Shown: positions 6,953 to 13,549 of the stretch, one piece after another | How positions within the stretch are numbered: position 1 is the first letter of the stretch | Layout of the letters: every line of letters starts with the position of its first letter | Assembly (NCBI RefSeq): GCF_035294505.1 | Contig: NZ_DATGKU010000155.1 | Coordinates: 1 to 28,662 of the forward strand | Origin: Chthonomonas sp035294505 | GTDB taxonomy: Bacteria > Armatimonadota > Chthonomonadetes > Chthonomonadales > Chthonomonadaceae | Length of the DNA: 28,662 nucleotides | Reading direction: 5' to 3' | Notes under the pieces: generated by a model | The model's database searches: none | What the model was told of the DNA's origin: nothing | The model's input: only the letters and a program-made list of their open reading frames with translations | Translations under genes and position numbers: made by a program

Positions 6953-9262
6953 CTAGCGGCCGCTTGGCTGCCACTCGGGAAGGTCTTTATCCATAGGGAT
7001 CAGGTCTCCCAGCAGGTTCTCCTGTAGTTTCATTTCGGTAAGCGAGAGCAGAAACGCGAGGGTGGATTCGGCTCCTTGGTTCTGATTGACCCGGTCCACA
7101 TGCAGGCCGTCGCGGCAGCCGCCGGTACGATAATCCACAAGCTCCATGCCTAAGTCGTTTCGCCCTAAAAACCAATCGAGCGCCGCCCGCGCCTTCTGCA
7201 GCCAATACTCATCGCTGGTGGAGCGATAGGCCTCCAGACAGGCCGAGAGCATACTGTAGGCCTCAATAGGCTGCTGATCGAAGCGAGCACACTCTCCCCC
7301 GCGTGGGTAGAAACCGTTGGAACCAATGGGTCGGAAATGCCCGGCCTCTGCCGTCTGCAGCTCGGCCAACCATCGTAGCGTCTTCAGGCCGATGTCGAAA
7401 GCCCTTGGGTTATCGCCCCAACGACCACTGAGAATGAGCGCATGGGGCAGCTTCGCATTGTCGTAAGAGACCACAGGCTCGAACCAAGGCCAGTCATCGG
7501 AGGCCGTGGAATCGTAAAGAGCGATCAGTCGTTGTGTCAGCGTCTCCCGCACTTGGCTTACCAGACGATCTCCGCTCAGTTGACGGAAATATTCGTGAAT
7601 GCCCACCAGCGCAAACGCCCAACCGCGCGGCGAGGTGGTATCGAGGATGGTTGTTAGCGATCTCTCTAACAGCCCGGCCGCCCACATACGCAGCCCATGA
7701 TCTCGCGAACGTCCTACGCAGGCGCCTAACGCCCAAATAACGCGACCTTGGCAATCATCCGAGCCGGTCTCCTCCAGCCACTGGCGATCGTATCCCATGA
7801 AATTGCGGAAACGACCGGTCTTTCTATCGAAAGCGTTGTTCAAAAACGCTGCGTAGATAACACCGAGCCGCTGCGCTTCCCGAATCTCATGCCCAATGCC
7901 TTCCAAGTTGATGGTCAACAGCAAGGCTCGCGCGTTATCATCCGAACAGTAGCCCTCCGCATAGTTGGGCAAGGCATAGGTGGCATGTTGCAACAGACCG
8001 GTCGAGTCGGTCAAACGTCGTAAATGGTCAAGCCGAAGCGTGGGCAGTTCGCGAGGCTTCTGCTCCAGTGTTTTTATGGCCAAAGGACGATGCGCGCTGT
8101 CCCAACGACTACGTCGTGCCTTCTCGAACGATTCCACATACATATGGGCGACGTGGCTCCAAACCATCTCTCGCCCCAACATATACGCGCGTTTCCGCAT
8201 GGCGTGACGCCGTGTGGGGTCTTGCAAAAGACCGATCACCTCGCGCGCAATGGCCTCGGAGTCGGCAAAGGGAACAAGAACACCCCGTCCCTCTGCCAGT
8301 AACTCCTCTGCATGCCAATAAGGGGTAGAGATAACGGCCTTGCCACAACCAAAAGCGTAGGAGAGCGTTCCCGAAGTAATCTGAGCTGGATTGAGATAGG
8401 GTGTGATGTAAATGTCCGCAGCGCCTAAAAACTCTTTTAACTCGTCAATATCCACAAACCGATTATAGAAGATAACGTGCTTCTCAATCCCCAAATCGCG
8501 CGCTAATCGCTCTAGACTCAAGCGGTAGGTCTCGCCCTGCTCCCGAACTAAGTTCGGATGCGTGGCACCTAGCACGATGTAGACCGTCTCAGGGAACACC
8601 TCCACGATCTGTGGAAGGGCACGCAGCACGTACTCGATGCCCTTATTGGGCGAGAGCAACCCAAATGTCAAGAGCACATGCTTTCCCTCCACCCCAAACT
8701 GATCTTTATAGAAATTAGGGTCTACGAAAGGCATGTCGGGAATGCCGTGCGGAATGAGATCGATCTTATCGTCGGGAACGCCGTAAACATCGCGCAGAAA
8801 GCAACGCCCTTTCTCTGTCATCGTTACTACGCGGGCTGAAAGCGACACGATCTCGCGCAATACCCGATACTGATCGGGGTCTGGCTCACGTAAGATCGTG
8901 TGAAGAGTCGTAACCACCGGAATGCGTAGGTCTCTAAGCAGGCGAAGCACGTAGCCGCCGGCCCGCCCACCGAAAATGCCGTACTCATGCTGCAAACACA
9001 CTACGTCCGCGTTGCTGAAGTTAAGAAAGTCGGCAGCACGGCGATAGGAGTCCGGCTCCTCCTCCTCGACTTCAAATCGCACTTCGGGCGGGTAGTCGTA
9101 AGAACGATCCGGCTCGCTGACGGCACAGACAAAACATTCCACAGATGGGTACTGTCCGGCTACGGCATGTTGTAAATCGGCTGTGAAAGTGGCTATCCCG
9201 CACTTTCGCGGAATGTAGTCCGCAACAAAAGCTATTTTGTGAAGCGCGGTATTTCTTCTCAT
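6953..9262 (-). CDS. GT4 glycosyltransferase fused to an alpha-helical glycosidase-like domain
   Basis: A 769-residue two-part protein. Residues 1-390 form a GT-B glycosyltransferase of family 4: IAFVADYIPRKCGIATFTADL at the start with the donor/acceptor Gly loop, LQHEYGIFGG at about 93, DLIPHGIPD (about 170), FGLLSPNKGIEYVLRALP (about 195), and the C-terminal donor site SGTLSYAFGCGKAVISTPYW followed by AEELL (E-x7-E type). Residues 410-769 are a repeated helical-hairpin region (YCSDDNARALLL, GSDDCQGRVIWALG, WPWFEPVVSYDNAKLPHALI) resembling an (alpha/alpha)6 glycosidase-like fold. The ATG at 9262 has AAAGGAGA upstream. It precedes the GH130 gene by 97 bp. The likely role is synthesis or remodelling of a cytosolic oligosaccharide; donor and acceptor unknown. 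The fusion architecture is seen directly; function is inferred. Confidence 0.82.
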   Translation of the reverse strand: MRRNTALHKIAFVADYIPRKCGIATFTADLQHAVAGQYPSVECFVCAVSEPDRSYDYPPEVRFEVEEEEPDSYRRAADFLNFSNADVVCLQHEYGIFGGRAGGYVLRLLRDLRIPVVTTLHTILREPDPDQYRVLREIVSLSARVVTMTEKGRCFLRDVYGVPDDKIDLIPHGIPDMPFVDPNFYKDQFGVEGKHVLLTFGLLSPNKGIEYVLRALPQIVEVFPETVYIVLGATHPNLVREQGETYRLSLERLARDLGIEKHVIFYNRFVDIDELKEFLGAADIYITPYLNPAQITSGTLSYAFGCGKAVISTPYWHAEELLAEGRGVLVPFADSEAIAREVIGLLQDPTRRHAMRKRAYMLGREMVWSHVAHMYVESFEKARRSRWDSAHRPLAIKTLEQKPRELPTLRLDHLRRLTDSTGLLQHATYALPNYAEGYCSDDNARALLLTINLEGIGHEIREAQRLGVIYAAFLNNAFDRKTGRFRNFMGYDRQWLEETGSDDCQGRVIWALGACVGRSRDHGLRMWAAGLLERSLTTILDTTSPRGWAFALVGIHEYFRQLSGDRLVSQVRETLTQRLIALYDSTASDDWPWFEPVVSYDNAKLPHALILSGRWGDNPRAFDIGLKTLRWLAELQTAEAGHFRPIGSNGFYPRGGECARFDQQPIEAYSMLSACLEAYRSTSDEYWLQKARAALDWFLGRNDLGMELVDYRTGGCRDGLHVDRVNQNQGAESTLAFLLSLTEMKLQENLLGDLIPMDKDLPEWQPSGR

Positions 9263-9778
9263 ATCTCACCCATCTCCTTTCTAGAAAGAATGAGGTAGAC
9301 CTCTCCGCAAACGCGAGGTCGAAGGGCAATTCCAACTTAACGTGCAGGAGCAGGAGCGGGGAACAGTCCCCCAAGCGAAGCGATTCCGAAGGTTTTGACT
9401 TTATATTTTACCGTATTCGCCCCAAAAGCCACATAGGGAATTACGATTCTTCTCCTCAAGGCCTCTACCCGCCCCCAATTTGGGAGGGAGGCACCTCGTG
9501 GCGAGCTTCCTAGTTAATGGACCTTTGCTACTGGCGACCTCTTTGACCCTATAGAACCCGCTGCAAGCGGCCGCCCTTGAGAGCGTGTGGTTAAGCGGGT
9601 TTGTTCAGAAGGAGCAGGTTTCAAACCTGCCCCCAGAGGGGTTTGAACCATATGCAGGGGCAGTTTGTAACCTACCCCCAGGCGGGTTTGAAATCATGTG
9701 TAGGGGCGGGTTTGTAACCCGCCCCTACAATGGTGTGTCACAAACGGTGACAGCCAGCTCTATCGCCCCCCTAGCAAC
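9263..9778. other. 516-bp intergenic region without a gene
   Basis: This stretch lies between the start of the GT4 fusion and the end of sucD. Close to the GT4 start is a perfect 12-bp palindrome, GAGGTAGACCTC (9292-9303), which could be an operator. Around 9470-9490 is a short CCCCCAATTTGGG-type dyad. The right part carries three spaced palindromes, annotated separately. An open frame over 9585-9782 is made of those repeats and is not credible as a gene. No clear promoter or terminator was found. Confidence 0.7.
9608..9729. repeat. Three spaced palindromic repeats (REP-like)
   Basis: Copy A (about 9614-9630) is the perfect dyad GCAGGTTTCAAACCTGC. Copy B (about 9656-9679) is a degenerate AGGGGCAGTTTGTAACCTACCCCC. 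Copy C (9699-9729) is a near-perfect palindrome, with TGTAGGGGCGGGTT and AACCCGCCCCTACA arms around TGT. Dyad centres lie about 45 and 47 bp apart. The spacers are related too: both end in a (GG)GGTTTGAA-CAT motif, so this is a decayed tandem array with a unit of about 46 bp. Such GTAGGGGCGGGTTT...palindromes are a familiar class of interspersed intergenic repeats. Copy number elsewhere cannot be seen here. Confidence 0.8.
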
Positions 9779-10660
9779 CTAGTTACGCCCAAGCTGTTTT
9801 TTCACGAGTTCCGGGATCTCCTGCATGGTTTCGGCCACCGGTACGCCGGCAGATAGGAGAGCCTCCACCTTGGCTTGAGGCGTTCCTGTCGTACCGCTGA
9901 TGATGGCCCCAGCATGGCCCATGCGTTTTCCGGGAGGCGCGGTGCGCCCTCCAATAAAGGCCACCACCGGTTTTTTCATGTGTTTTTTGATATACTCGGC
10001 AGCGTTCTCTTCATCACTGCCTCCGATCTCTCCCACCAACACCACAGCCTGCGTTTGTGGGTCGGCCTCGAATAGAGGCAGGATATCCACGAAGGTTGAG
10101 CCGATCATCGCATCGCCACCGATGCCAACCCCTGTAGATTGCCCTAACCCCGCCCGCGTAAGGCCATCGGCGATCTCATAGGTCAAGGTGCCGCTGCGAG
10201 AAACAAGCCCAACAGGGCCGGGCATAAAGGAGGTCGGTGGAATAATGCCTACCTTGCACTTCCCCGGAGTGATAAGCCCTGGGCAGTTGGGGCCGATGAG
10301 CCGCACGCCCTCGATGCGCCTCAAGATGGCATGAACGCGGATCATGTCTTGGGTGGGGATGTTCTCCGAGATACACACGATCAGCTTGATCCCCGCTTTG
10401 GCCGCCTCGATAATGGCATCTGCTGCGTTAAGGCGTGCGGGTACAAAGATCACAGAGGTGTTGGCACCTGTGGCCTGTACGGCCTCTTGCATGGTGTTGA
10501 AAACCGGCACGCCTAAAAACGTCTGGCCTCCCTTGCCTGGAGTAACCCCTCCAACGATTTTCGTTCCATAGGACATCATCTGTTCGGTATGAAATGCCCC
10601 ATCACGCCCGGTAATACCCTGGACGAGAACTCGTGTGTTCTCGTCAATGAGAATGCTCAT
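9779..10660 (-). CDS. sucD: Succinate-CoA ligase, ADP/GDP-forming, alpha subunit
   Basis: A 293-residue protein of full family length. It carries the CoA-binding domain and the phosphohistidine of the TCA-cycle enzyme that interconverts succinyl-CoA and succinate with substrate-level phosphorylation. The N-terminal VQGITGRDGAFHTEQMMSYGTKIVGGV is the Rossmann CoA site; LIGPNCPGLITPG is at 121-133, VSRSGTLTYE at 153-162, and the active-site His249 is in GKRMGHAGAIISG. The ATG at 10660 is followed by MSILIDENT; AGAGGAGG lies 14 bases upstream, and a GGGGG run sits right before the start. It is last in the ROK-SRPBCC-unknown-sucD cluster, 38 bp after the previous gene. The beta subunit gene (sucC), usually directly upstream, is absent here. 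Confidence 0.96.
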   Translation of the reverse strand: MSILIDENTRVLVQGITGRDGAFHTEQMMSYGTKIVGGVTPGKGGQTFLGVPVFNTMQEAVQATGANTSVIFVPARLNAADAIIEAAKAGIKLIVCISENIPTQDMIRVHAILRRIEGVRLIGPNCPGLITPGKCKVGIIPPTSFMPGPVGLVSRSGTLTYEIADGLTRAGLGQSTGVGIGGDAMIGSTFVDILPLFEADPQTQAVVLVGEIGGSDEENAAEYIKKHMKKPVVAFIGGRTAPPGKRMGHAGAIISGTTGTPQAKVEALLSAGVPVAETMQEIPELVKKQLGRN

Positions 10661-10698
10661 TCCCCCTTATCAAGCCTCCTCTAGATTTCGTCTCACGG

Positions 10699-11205
10699 CT
10701 AGGCCTCATCGTCCTCCACGAGGATGAGAGGCATGCCCTCCGCATCGAAAAACCCCTCTTCTTCGGCAAAGATCACCCCTTCTCCCGGAGCAGCCAGCAG
10801 ACGCAAAAGGCCATCCAACGCCTCCCATCCCGGATGATCTTGATCTTCTAAAAGCACAGGGAGCAACTGAACGTCGTAGACGATCTGCGTGCGCCTCAGC
10901 GCATCTACGGTGAGCAGCTTTTCTGCCGCATCCGGCCAGTTGTAGGCAAACCTCAAGGCCTCTTCAACCGCCTCACGCGCCTCAGCCTCTTCCTCCACCA
11001 CACTTCGCTCTAACAGATAGACGTCGTGCAGCTCGGGGGTATGCCACCGCACAAAGGCGGCCTCCCAATTGGGGTTCTCCAACTCCTCTGGGGTCGCCGC
11101 CCCTGCGATGCCCGTACTAATACTAATGGAGTATCCGCCGGCTTTGAAAAGATCGGCTATCTCGCGAAGCCGCACCGTTTGGGAGGAAGGGGAAAAGACC
11201 TTCAT
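10699..11205 (-). CDS. Unknown acidic protein
   Basis: A 168-residue soluble-looking protein that I do not recognise. The start (MKVFSPSSQTVRLREIADLF) is followed by a short Gly/Ser-rich piece (GGYSISISTGIAGAATPEE). A Glu-rich helix follows (SVVEEEAEAREAVEEAL, about 68-84), then an acidic C-terminus ending LVEDDEA. There are no membrane segments, cysteine motifs or obvious catalytic residues. The start overlaps the stop of the SRPBCC gene in ATGA, indicating translational coupling, and sucD begins 38 bp downstream. The coding case rests on coupling, codon-like composition and position within the operon. It could be a small regulatory or assembly partner of its neighbours; no function is proposed. 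Confidence 0.75.
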   Translation of the reverse strand: MKVFSPSSQTVRLREIADLFKAGGYSISISTGIAGAATPEELENPNWEAAFVRWHTPELHDVYLLERSVVEEEAEAREAVEEALRFAYNWPDAAEKLLTVDALRRTQIVYDVQLLPVLLEDQDHPGWEALDGLLRLLAAPGEGVIFAEEEGFFDAEGMPLILVEDDEA

Positions 11206-11663
11206 TCGCTAATCTCGCTCTCGGCACGCCGCTTAATGGCCTCTAAGGTGGCCTGTAGGTTCTCTGTCATGAGCTTTTTTACCAGCCCTTTTACCATAGG
11301 GCCTACCATAGGAATATTGATGTCGTAGTCTACGACGCTCTCGAAGCGGGTGCGATTCTCACCCACGGGGGTGAACTGCCAATACCCTTCCATACGGTCG
11401 AGATCGCCTTGTATCATGCGAAAATCATCACGATAGTTTGTATCGTCCCAGCGGTCTTCCTGTGTCCAACGCACCTTCATCTTCACGGCCTGGATCATTC
11501 CCACCCACTCCGTCACGGTGCGTCGTCCATCCTCACTACGCTCCAACACCCTTAGCGACTGCAGGTCGGCCATAAACTCCGGAAAGGCCTCCACGTTGCG
11601 GGCGATCGCATAGACCCGTTCCACCGGCGCCTCTATTTCAATCTTCTGCTCTATTCGCGGCAT
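11202..11663 (-). CDS. SRPBCC/polyketide-cyclase-like (Coq10/START-type) protein
   Basis: A 153-residue protein with the SRPBCC pattern: PRIEQKIEIEAPVERVYAIA at the N-terminus, AFPEFMADLQSLRVLER (about 24-40), then alternating beta-strands (VKMKVRWTQEDRWDD, GYWQFTPVGENRTRFESVVDYD). It finishes with the long C-terminal helix VKGLVKKLMTENLQATLEAIKRR. These helix-grip proteins bind hydrophobic ligands or act on membranes or ribosomes (Coq10/RatA type); no enzyme can be assigned. I take the ATG at 11663, because GAAGGA lies upstream and it leaves a 13-bp gap after the kinase. A longer frame back to 11750 would overlap the kinase. The stop overlaps the next start in ATGA. Confidence 0.85.
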   Translation of the reverse strand: MPRIEQKIEIEAPVERVYAIARNVEAFPEFMADLQSLRVLERSEDGRRTVTEWVGMIQAVKMKVRWTQEDRWDDTNYRDDFRMIQGDLDRMEGYWQFTPVGENRTRFESVVDYDINIPMVGPMVKGLVKKLMTENLQATLEAIKRRAESEISE

Positions 11664-11676
11664 GAGGCTTCGTCCT

Positions 11677-12696
11677 TCAGGCCATCTCACGCCAGGCAAG
11701 TTCAGAGGCTCCCATAATGCCGGCGTCGTCGCCAAGTTCGGCGCGCACAATGCGTGCAGCTGCCAGAATAGAGCCTATGGCAGAAGCCCGTGCCGTTCGG
11801 ACGGCAGCGTCGAAGAGGGTGCGCGAATTCGAGATTTTGCCGCCAAGCACAACGACTTCCGGATTAAACACGTTGACCATGCTGGCGATGCCCAGCCCCA
11901 CGAAATGGCCGATCTCCTCAAGCACCTCTCTGGCCAACGCATCGCCCTCTTCCGCGGCCTGGTCGATGAGCTTTGGAGTGAGAAACTGCTGCAAGGCTTC
12001 CGGCCCGGTGATATGCCTCCACAACAGCGTATCGCGCCCCGACTCCATTTTCAAGGCAGCGCGCTCCACAATGCCGTCACGGCCGGCCAACACTTCCAGG
12101 CGCCCGTGAGGGCCGTTGGGGCTAGACCCTTTACCGTCCGCAATGATAATGTGCCCCACCTCGGCTGCGCCGCCGGTTGCCCCCCGCAACACCTGGCCGT
12201 CTACGATGATGCCGCCGCCGATGCCCGTTCCCAAAGTAAACATCACCAGATGGCGAGTTCCACGGCCGGCACCGTACCGGAACTCGCCCAAGGCAGCCAC
12301 ATTGGCATCGTTATCCATCACCATTGCGATGCCCAGCTCTTTTTCAACCAACTCACGTAAAGGCACGTTCTTGTAAGGCACATAGGCGCCATCCACATAA
12401 TCTCCAAAGTTAGGTGCCCAACGCACCATTCCGGCAGGCACATCAATGTGCCCCGGCACGGCTACCCCTATCGCTCCAATCTCATTCATCGAGACGTTTG
12501 CCGCTTTCGCCGCATTACGAACGGCCGTGGCGATGGCCGCCACCGTTCTCGCTACCCCTCCTTTTGCCTCCGACGGATTCTCCGCTCGGCCCAAAAGCTT
12601 TTCGCTGCGGTCTATCACGGCAGCACGAACATTCGTGCCTCCTAAATCCACACCTACCACATAAGGAGCCTCTTTGCGGGGCTGTACATGCGACAC
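11677..12696 (-). CDS. ROK-family sugar kinase (glucokinase-like) lacking the zinc-binding cysteines
   Basis: A 339-residue cytoplasmic kinase that should phosphorylate glucose or a related hexose with ATP. The phosphate-1 loop is VVGVDLGGTNVRAAV (13-27). The catalytic base is in MDNDANVAALGE (about 126-137), followed by LGTGIGGGIIVDGQVLRGATGGAAEVGHI and the C-terminal VVVLGGKIS. In most ROK kinases EVGH is followed by a CxCGxxGCxE zinc motif. Here that position reads SSPNGPHGRLEV with no Cys, so the structural zinc site is lost. The start is GTG at 12696 (GGAGG six bases upstream). It is the first gene of a four-gene operon with SRPBCC, the unknown acidic protein and sucD. No HTH is present, so it is a kinase rather than a ROK repressor. 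Confidence 0.9.
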   Translation of the reverse strand: MSHVQPRKEAPYVVGVDLGGTNVRAAVIDRSEKLLGRAENPSEAKGGVARTVAAIATAVRNAAKAANVSMNEIGAIGVAVPGHIDVPAGMVRWAPNFGDYVDGAYVPYKNVPLRELVEKELGIAMVMDNDANVAALGEFRYGAGRGTRHLVMFTLGTGIGGGIIVDGQVLRGATGGAAEVGHIIIADGKGSSPNGPHGRLEVLAGRDGIVERAALKMESGRDTLLWRHITGPEALQQFLTPKLIDQAAEEGDALAREVLEEIGHFVGLGIASMVNVFNPEVVVLGGKISNSRTLFDAAVRTARASAIGSILAAARIVRAELGDDAGIMGASELAWREMA

Positions 12697-12723
12697 CGAT
12701 TTCCTCCCTCAGAAAAAGTGATG

Positions 12724-12769
12724 CTGTTGCAACAGGCAATCTCGCCACGTCGCTAAGGACGTAGAGATT
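12724..12769 (-). promoter_or_regulatory. Palindrome and hairpin upstream of the ROK kinase
   Basis: A perfect 12-bp palindrome CTGTTGCAACAG (12724-12735) adjoins a hairpin: AATCTC/GAGATT outside and ACGTC/GACGT inside around GCTAAG (12738-12769). Together they lie 28-73 bases before the GTG start. The palindrome could be a repressor operator and the hairpin part of the 5' leader; a TAAAAT (12768-12773) on the minus strand might be a -10. Function inferred only from position. Confidence 0.4.
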
Positions 12770-12794
12770 TTACCCTGCATCCGCCATTGTCCGT

Positions 12795-12823
12795 AAAAAA
12801 ACCCCTGTTTTGGCAACAGGGGT
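12795..12823 (-). terminator. Intrinsic terminator of the beta-barrel protein gene
   Basis: ACCCCTGTT and AACAGGGGT form a perfect 9-bp stem with a 5-nt loop. On the minus strand it is followed by a run of at least six T. It lies 23 bp after the stop of the outer membrane protein gene and separates that unit from the ROK operon downstream. Confidence 0.92.
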
Positions 12824-12845
12824 GGGAAAGGCGTCTGAACGACGG

Positions 12846-13376
12846 TTAGAACTGATAGCCCAACGTCAAGCTATAGCCGTCCAACTCATCGTTGGAACCG
12901 GAAACGAAATAGTAGCGCAGGTCGGCGGAGATGGGGTTCGTGCCGTGAGTGAGTTGGTAGCCGACTAAAAGGTTTAAGACGGCGCCATTACTTCCACGGC
13001 CGTTAAGACGCTTGCCAAAGGAATAACCCGCGCCAATGCCATAGCGAAGGTTACCCCGAAAGGCTTGAATCTCCAGGGTCAGCGGCACACTGTATACCTT
13101 GTCGAAGCCGTTATAGCCGATCCCTACCAAAAGATCGTAGGTTCCTCCGGCATAGACGCGCCGCTGCACCAGACCACTGATACCCACATCACCCTCTACG
13201 TGTCGCGCCGTTTGGCTCTGCGCAATCCATAAACCGATGCGCACCGTCCAGTCACGGCTTAACTCCGGCAGACTGTAGTTATCCTCCTGCGCACGTGCAG
13301 GACCTGCCAGCAACAGCCCTCCCATGCAGAGAGTCAGAGCCAGCATGAGAGAGCAGAGCGTTTCGAGTTTCTTCAC
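12846..13376 (-). CDS. Small outer-membrane beta-barrel-like protein
   Basis: About 176 residues with a Sec signal peptide (VKKLETLC, hydrophobic core LMLALTLCMGGLLLAG, SPase I site ARA-Q near 30). The mature part is a chain of amphipathic strands: TVRIGLWIA, GGTYDLLVGIGYNG, VPLTLEIQAFRG, LRYGIGAGYSFG, AVLNLLVGYQL, ADLRYYFVSG. It ends in the aromatic GYSLTLGYQF typical of outer-membrane barrels. Function is unknown; the size suggests an 8-stranded barrel. I place the start at the GTG at 13376: GGAGGAGG is seven bases upstream and the signal peptide begins there. An upstream TTG at 13490 would add an atypical 38 residues. It is followed by an intrinsic terminator and preceded by a structured leader. 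Confidence 0.75.
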   Translation of the reverse strand: MKKLETLCSLMLALTLCMGGLLLAGPARAQEDNYSLPELSRDWTVRIGLWIAQSQTARHVEGDVGISGLVQRRVYAGGTYDLLVGIGYNGFDKVYSVPLTLEIQAFRGNLRYGIGAGYSFGKRLNGRGSNGAVLNLLVGYQLTHGTNPISADLRYYFVSGSNDELDGYSLTLGYQF

Positions 13377-13390
13377 AGAGTCTCCTCCTC

Positions 13391-13454
13391 CGCAAGGAGC
13401 TTTAGACAGAGTCGTATCCTGTTGTTGCCGACTTCTGGTGGGTAGCTCCTTGCG
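13391..13454 (-). promoter_or_regulatory. Structured leader: 11-bp inverted repeat next to the RBS
   Basis: CGCAAGGAGCT and AGCTCCTTGCG are perfect 11-bp complements about 42 bases apart. Inside them CAG-A-AGTCG pairs with CGACTCTG (8 bp, one bulged A) around a 14-nt loop. The RNA would be a two-tier hairpin whose base abuts the GGAGGAGG of the beta-barrel gene. The 5' arm itself carries AAGGAG, so it competes with or shields ribosome binding sequences. Function inferred; the pairing is read directly. Confidence 0.55.
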
Positions 13455-13549
13455 CATGCGTGTGATTGATGCGGCTGAAATTTTCGACAAGGCGCCCCCG
13501 AATTCCTGCTTTTCCTCCTAGAAGACGCAAAAAATCTTTCTCGCGCTGC

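Noticed and set aside
9608..9729. Possible CRISPR array
   Set aside because: Only three degenerate units, palindromic over the whole unit, with similar spacers and no cas genes nearby.
9585..9782. 65-residue open frame on the plus strand
   Set aside because: It consists almost entirely of palindromic repeats (NLPPEGFEPY, NLPPGGFE) and has no ribosome binding site.
11664..11750. Longer N-terminus for the SRPBCC protein
   Set aside because: It would overlap the kinase by 74 bp and adds residues unlike the family; the ATG at 11663 has its own ribosome binding site.
13377..13490. Longer N-terminus for the beta-barrel protein from a TTG at 13490
   Set aside because: It would put 38 polar residues ahead of a signal peptide, and the TTG lacks a properly spaced ribosome binding site.
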